Positions 5,330-6,625 of a stretch of 6,625 nucleotides of DNA are shown here, in pieces. The notes under the pieces are model-generated. The model was given only the letters and a program-made list of their open reading frames with translations, had not been told where the DNA came from and did not search any database. The first letter of the stretch is position 1. Every line of letters starts with the position of its first letter. The DNA comes from Dethiobacter sp. (GTDB taxonomy: Bacteria > Bacillota > Dethiobacteria > DTU022): assembly GCA_018333405.1 (NCBI GenBank), contig JAGXSR010000028.1, positions 1-6,625 on the forward strand. Direction: 5' to 3'. The translations under genes were made by a program, and so were the position numbers.

Positions 5330-6625
5330 TTGGAAATGGAAGGAACGGTGCTCAGCCGGCTGCCCGCGTCAGCTTCATGCGGAGGCAAGGTGTTTGACGG
5401 TAAAAAACAGGGCCTGTTCGATGCTTTTCTGACCGCTCTTTTGGCTGATCTGCAGCCGGGGCCAGAGGGGGCGTACCTGCGGGGTGAGTATTGCCGGTTG
5501 CATACAGCAATTTGCCTGCAGCCCGGCGCTGAACAAAATCGCGCCCTGGATGAGGGGCCGCCGGCTCTCAGCGGCGGGACAGCGGTCACGCAATTTTTGT
5601 TTTGGCCGGGGGGAACGGCAATACCGGTAAGCGATCTGCCGGGCGATTTAATATCGGCAGGATCAACATCTGCAGATCCGGGCCTAAGCGCTTATGGCGA
5701 TCCGGTTGTTTTTGGTCAGGGCAACTTAAAACCGGCAGGTTCTGCAGAGAATTTACTCAACGTTGTCCTGGATGGGGGCAGGCAAACACCGGTAGCACAG
5801 GCGGCGCCATGGCCTCAGGCCGTTTCAGATCCGGCCGGCGGCGGGATAACAGAAGCGCCGATGTTTTCTGCTGCGCATCCGGCCGGCGGCGGGATAACAG
5901 AAGCGCAACTGTTTACTGCGGCGACTATGGTTGAGTCGCAAAAACCGGTAAGTCTGCCGTTGCCGGACGGCCAGGACCCGGTTGGCGGCGGTAAGCCGGC
6001 GGCACAACCTGGGGCGACAAGCCAGGCCCAGTCCCAGGAGGCAACGGAAATGGGTGAAGCGGGCAAAAAGACTCCGGGACAGGTTGCCGACGCCTTGTCG
6101 GTTTTGCCGGAGACGGGGAAAGTTTTTTCTGTAGCGAGCCTGCGCCCTGCAATTTCGGATCAGGCTGCGTCGAGCTTTAACGGTTTGTTCGGTGAAGAGC
6201 CGGCTCGCGGAGAGGTTATGACCGAAGCGGGCGCTTTGCCGGAGCCGGAGCTAAAGCCGGAGCAGAAAGCAGAACAGGTGCGAGTAGAGCGGGTGCTCAG
6301 GCCGGTCGATTTTATCCGTGAACATCTGCAACAGGGAAAAACAGCGCCGGATAGAGCCTTACCGGCAGGCGCAGGGCAGGCGCAGCCGATAGCGCCGCCT
6401 GCCGGCTCACCAGCGGGGGAAGTGCAGATCAGCCCGCCTGAGATTGTCAAAGATGCCTCTTTCAAAGAGCAGATCATGCAGCAGATTCAGGGCCGACTGC
6501 TCTATATCCGCGAGAAAGGCCCCGCTCCGGCGGAGATGCGGCTGCGGCTGCAGCCGGCAGAGTGGGGAGAAATGGTGATCCGTGTCTTTTCCCGGCAGGG
6601 CCGGCTCAGCGCGCTGATTCAGGTG
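5330..6625 (+). CDS. fliK: FliK, flagellar hook-length control protein (3' end outside window)
   Basis: FliK is exported during hook growth and acts as a ruler. When the hook is long enough, its C-terminal domain switches export from hook to filament subunits. The frame is open for 432 codons from TTG 5330 to the window edge with no stop, so the gene is partial. Residues 1-370 are low-complexity, rich in Ala, Pro, Gly, Glu and Gln, as is typical of the FliK N-domain and linker, with a 16-residue tandem repeat at 167-198. A helical segment at about 374-395 leads into MRLRLQPAEWGEMVIRVF (403-420), the start of the Flg_hook domain (usually LxLxPxxLGxVxVxL), here with Trp412 in place of the common Leu. 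Position after fliJ supports the call. No ylxF/motE-like gene lies between fliJ and fliK, unlike in Bacillus subtilis. Confidence 0.9.
   Translation, partial: MEMEGTVLSRLPASASCGGKVFDGKKQGLFDAFLTALLADLQPGPEGAYLRGEYCRLHTAICLQPGAEQNRALDEGPPALSGGTAVTQFLFWPGGTAIPVSDLPGDLISAGSTSADPGLSAYGDPVVFGQGNLKPAGSAENLLNVVLDGGRQTPVAQAAPWPQAVSDPAGGGITEAPMFSAAHPAGGGITEAQLFTAATMVESQKPVSLPLPDGQDPVGGGKPAAQPGATSQAQSQEATEMGEAGKKTPGQVADALSVLPETGKVFSVASLRPAISDQAASSFNGLFGEEPARGEVMTEAGALPEPELKPEQKAEQVRVERVLRPVDFIREHLQQGKTAPDRALPAGAGQAQPIAPPAGSPAGEVQISPPEIVKDASFKEQIMQQIQGRLLYIREKGPAPAEMRLRLQPAEWGEMVIRVFSRQGRLSALIQV
5829..5924 (+). repeat. 48-bp tandem repeat (two copies) inside fliK
   Basis: Bases 5829-5876 and 5877-5924 match at about 42 of 48 positions. 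The first 30 bases of each copy (5829-5858 and 5877-5906) are identical. The unit is 16 codons, so the frame is kept, giving (D/H)PAGGGITEA followed by a short PMFSAA or QLFTAA tail. A degenerate third DPVGGG occurs at 5975-5992. This looks like a recent in-frame duplication in a flexible linker. Confidence 0.9.

Noticed and set aside
5311..5397. A 28-codon frame starting at ATG 5311
   Set aside because: Its start lies within the fliK ribosome site region, it has no ribosome site of its own and ends inside fliK. It is most likely chance.
4963..5589. A 208-residue open frame on the minus strand across fliJ and the start of fliK
   Set aside because: It is antisense to two supported genes and its protein resembles no family I know. 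GC-rich coding sequence commonly leaves such open shadow frames.
5602..5934. A 110-residue plus-strand frame inside fliK
   Set aside because: It is an out-of-frame reading of fliK; the fliK frame stays open through it to the conserved C-terminal domain. The apparent repeats in it are the 48-bp fliK repeat.

Overview
The window is a run of flagellar basal-body and export genes, all on the plus strand: fliF (MS ring), fliG (rotor/switch), fliH, fliI and fliJ (export ATPase complex), and the 5' part of fliK (hook-length control), which runs off the right edge. The likely host is a motile, Gram-positive-type bacterium, most likely a moderately GC-rich member of the Clostridia. The reasons are strong AAGGAGG-type ribosome sites, frequent GTG/TTG starts, the fliF-G-H-I-J-K order, and a FliG C-terminal domain that reads like Firmicutes proteins. 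The taxon is an inference from style, not a database match.

Layout. Bases 1-216 hold no gene. They contain two imperfect copies of a ~40-bp sequence (1-39 and 156-198), each with a small internal palindrome. Between the copies lies a G-rich block with three copies of GGAGAGGG, one complementary CCCTCTCC, and a textbook four-tract G-quadruplex motif at 109-133. fliF starts either at GTG 208 or, better placed behind its ribosome site, at TTG 217. fliG follows after 10 bases. fliH overlaps fliG by 17 bases inside a perfect 10-bp-arm palindrome, and fliI overlaps fliH by 14 bases. fliJ follows after 15 bases, and fliK after another 31 with a near-perfect ribosome site and a TTG start. No transcription terminator is visible between the genes, so they look like one operon.

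How they work together. FliF forms the membrane ring. FliG binds the FliF C-terminal tail and takes torque from the stator. FliH and FliJ regulate and couple the FliI ATPase, which energises export of rod, hook and filament subunits. FliK measures the hook and switches export specificity. The genes themselves are ordinary. The parts worth a second look are the structured leader before fliF, the palindrome that buries the fliH start codons, and a 16-residue tandem repeat in the fliK linker. I see no evidence of an unknown enzymatic or defence system here.
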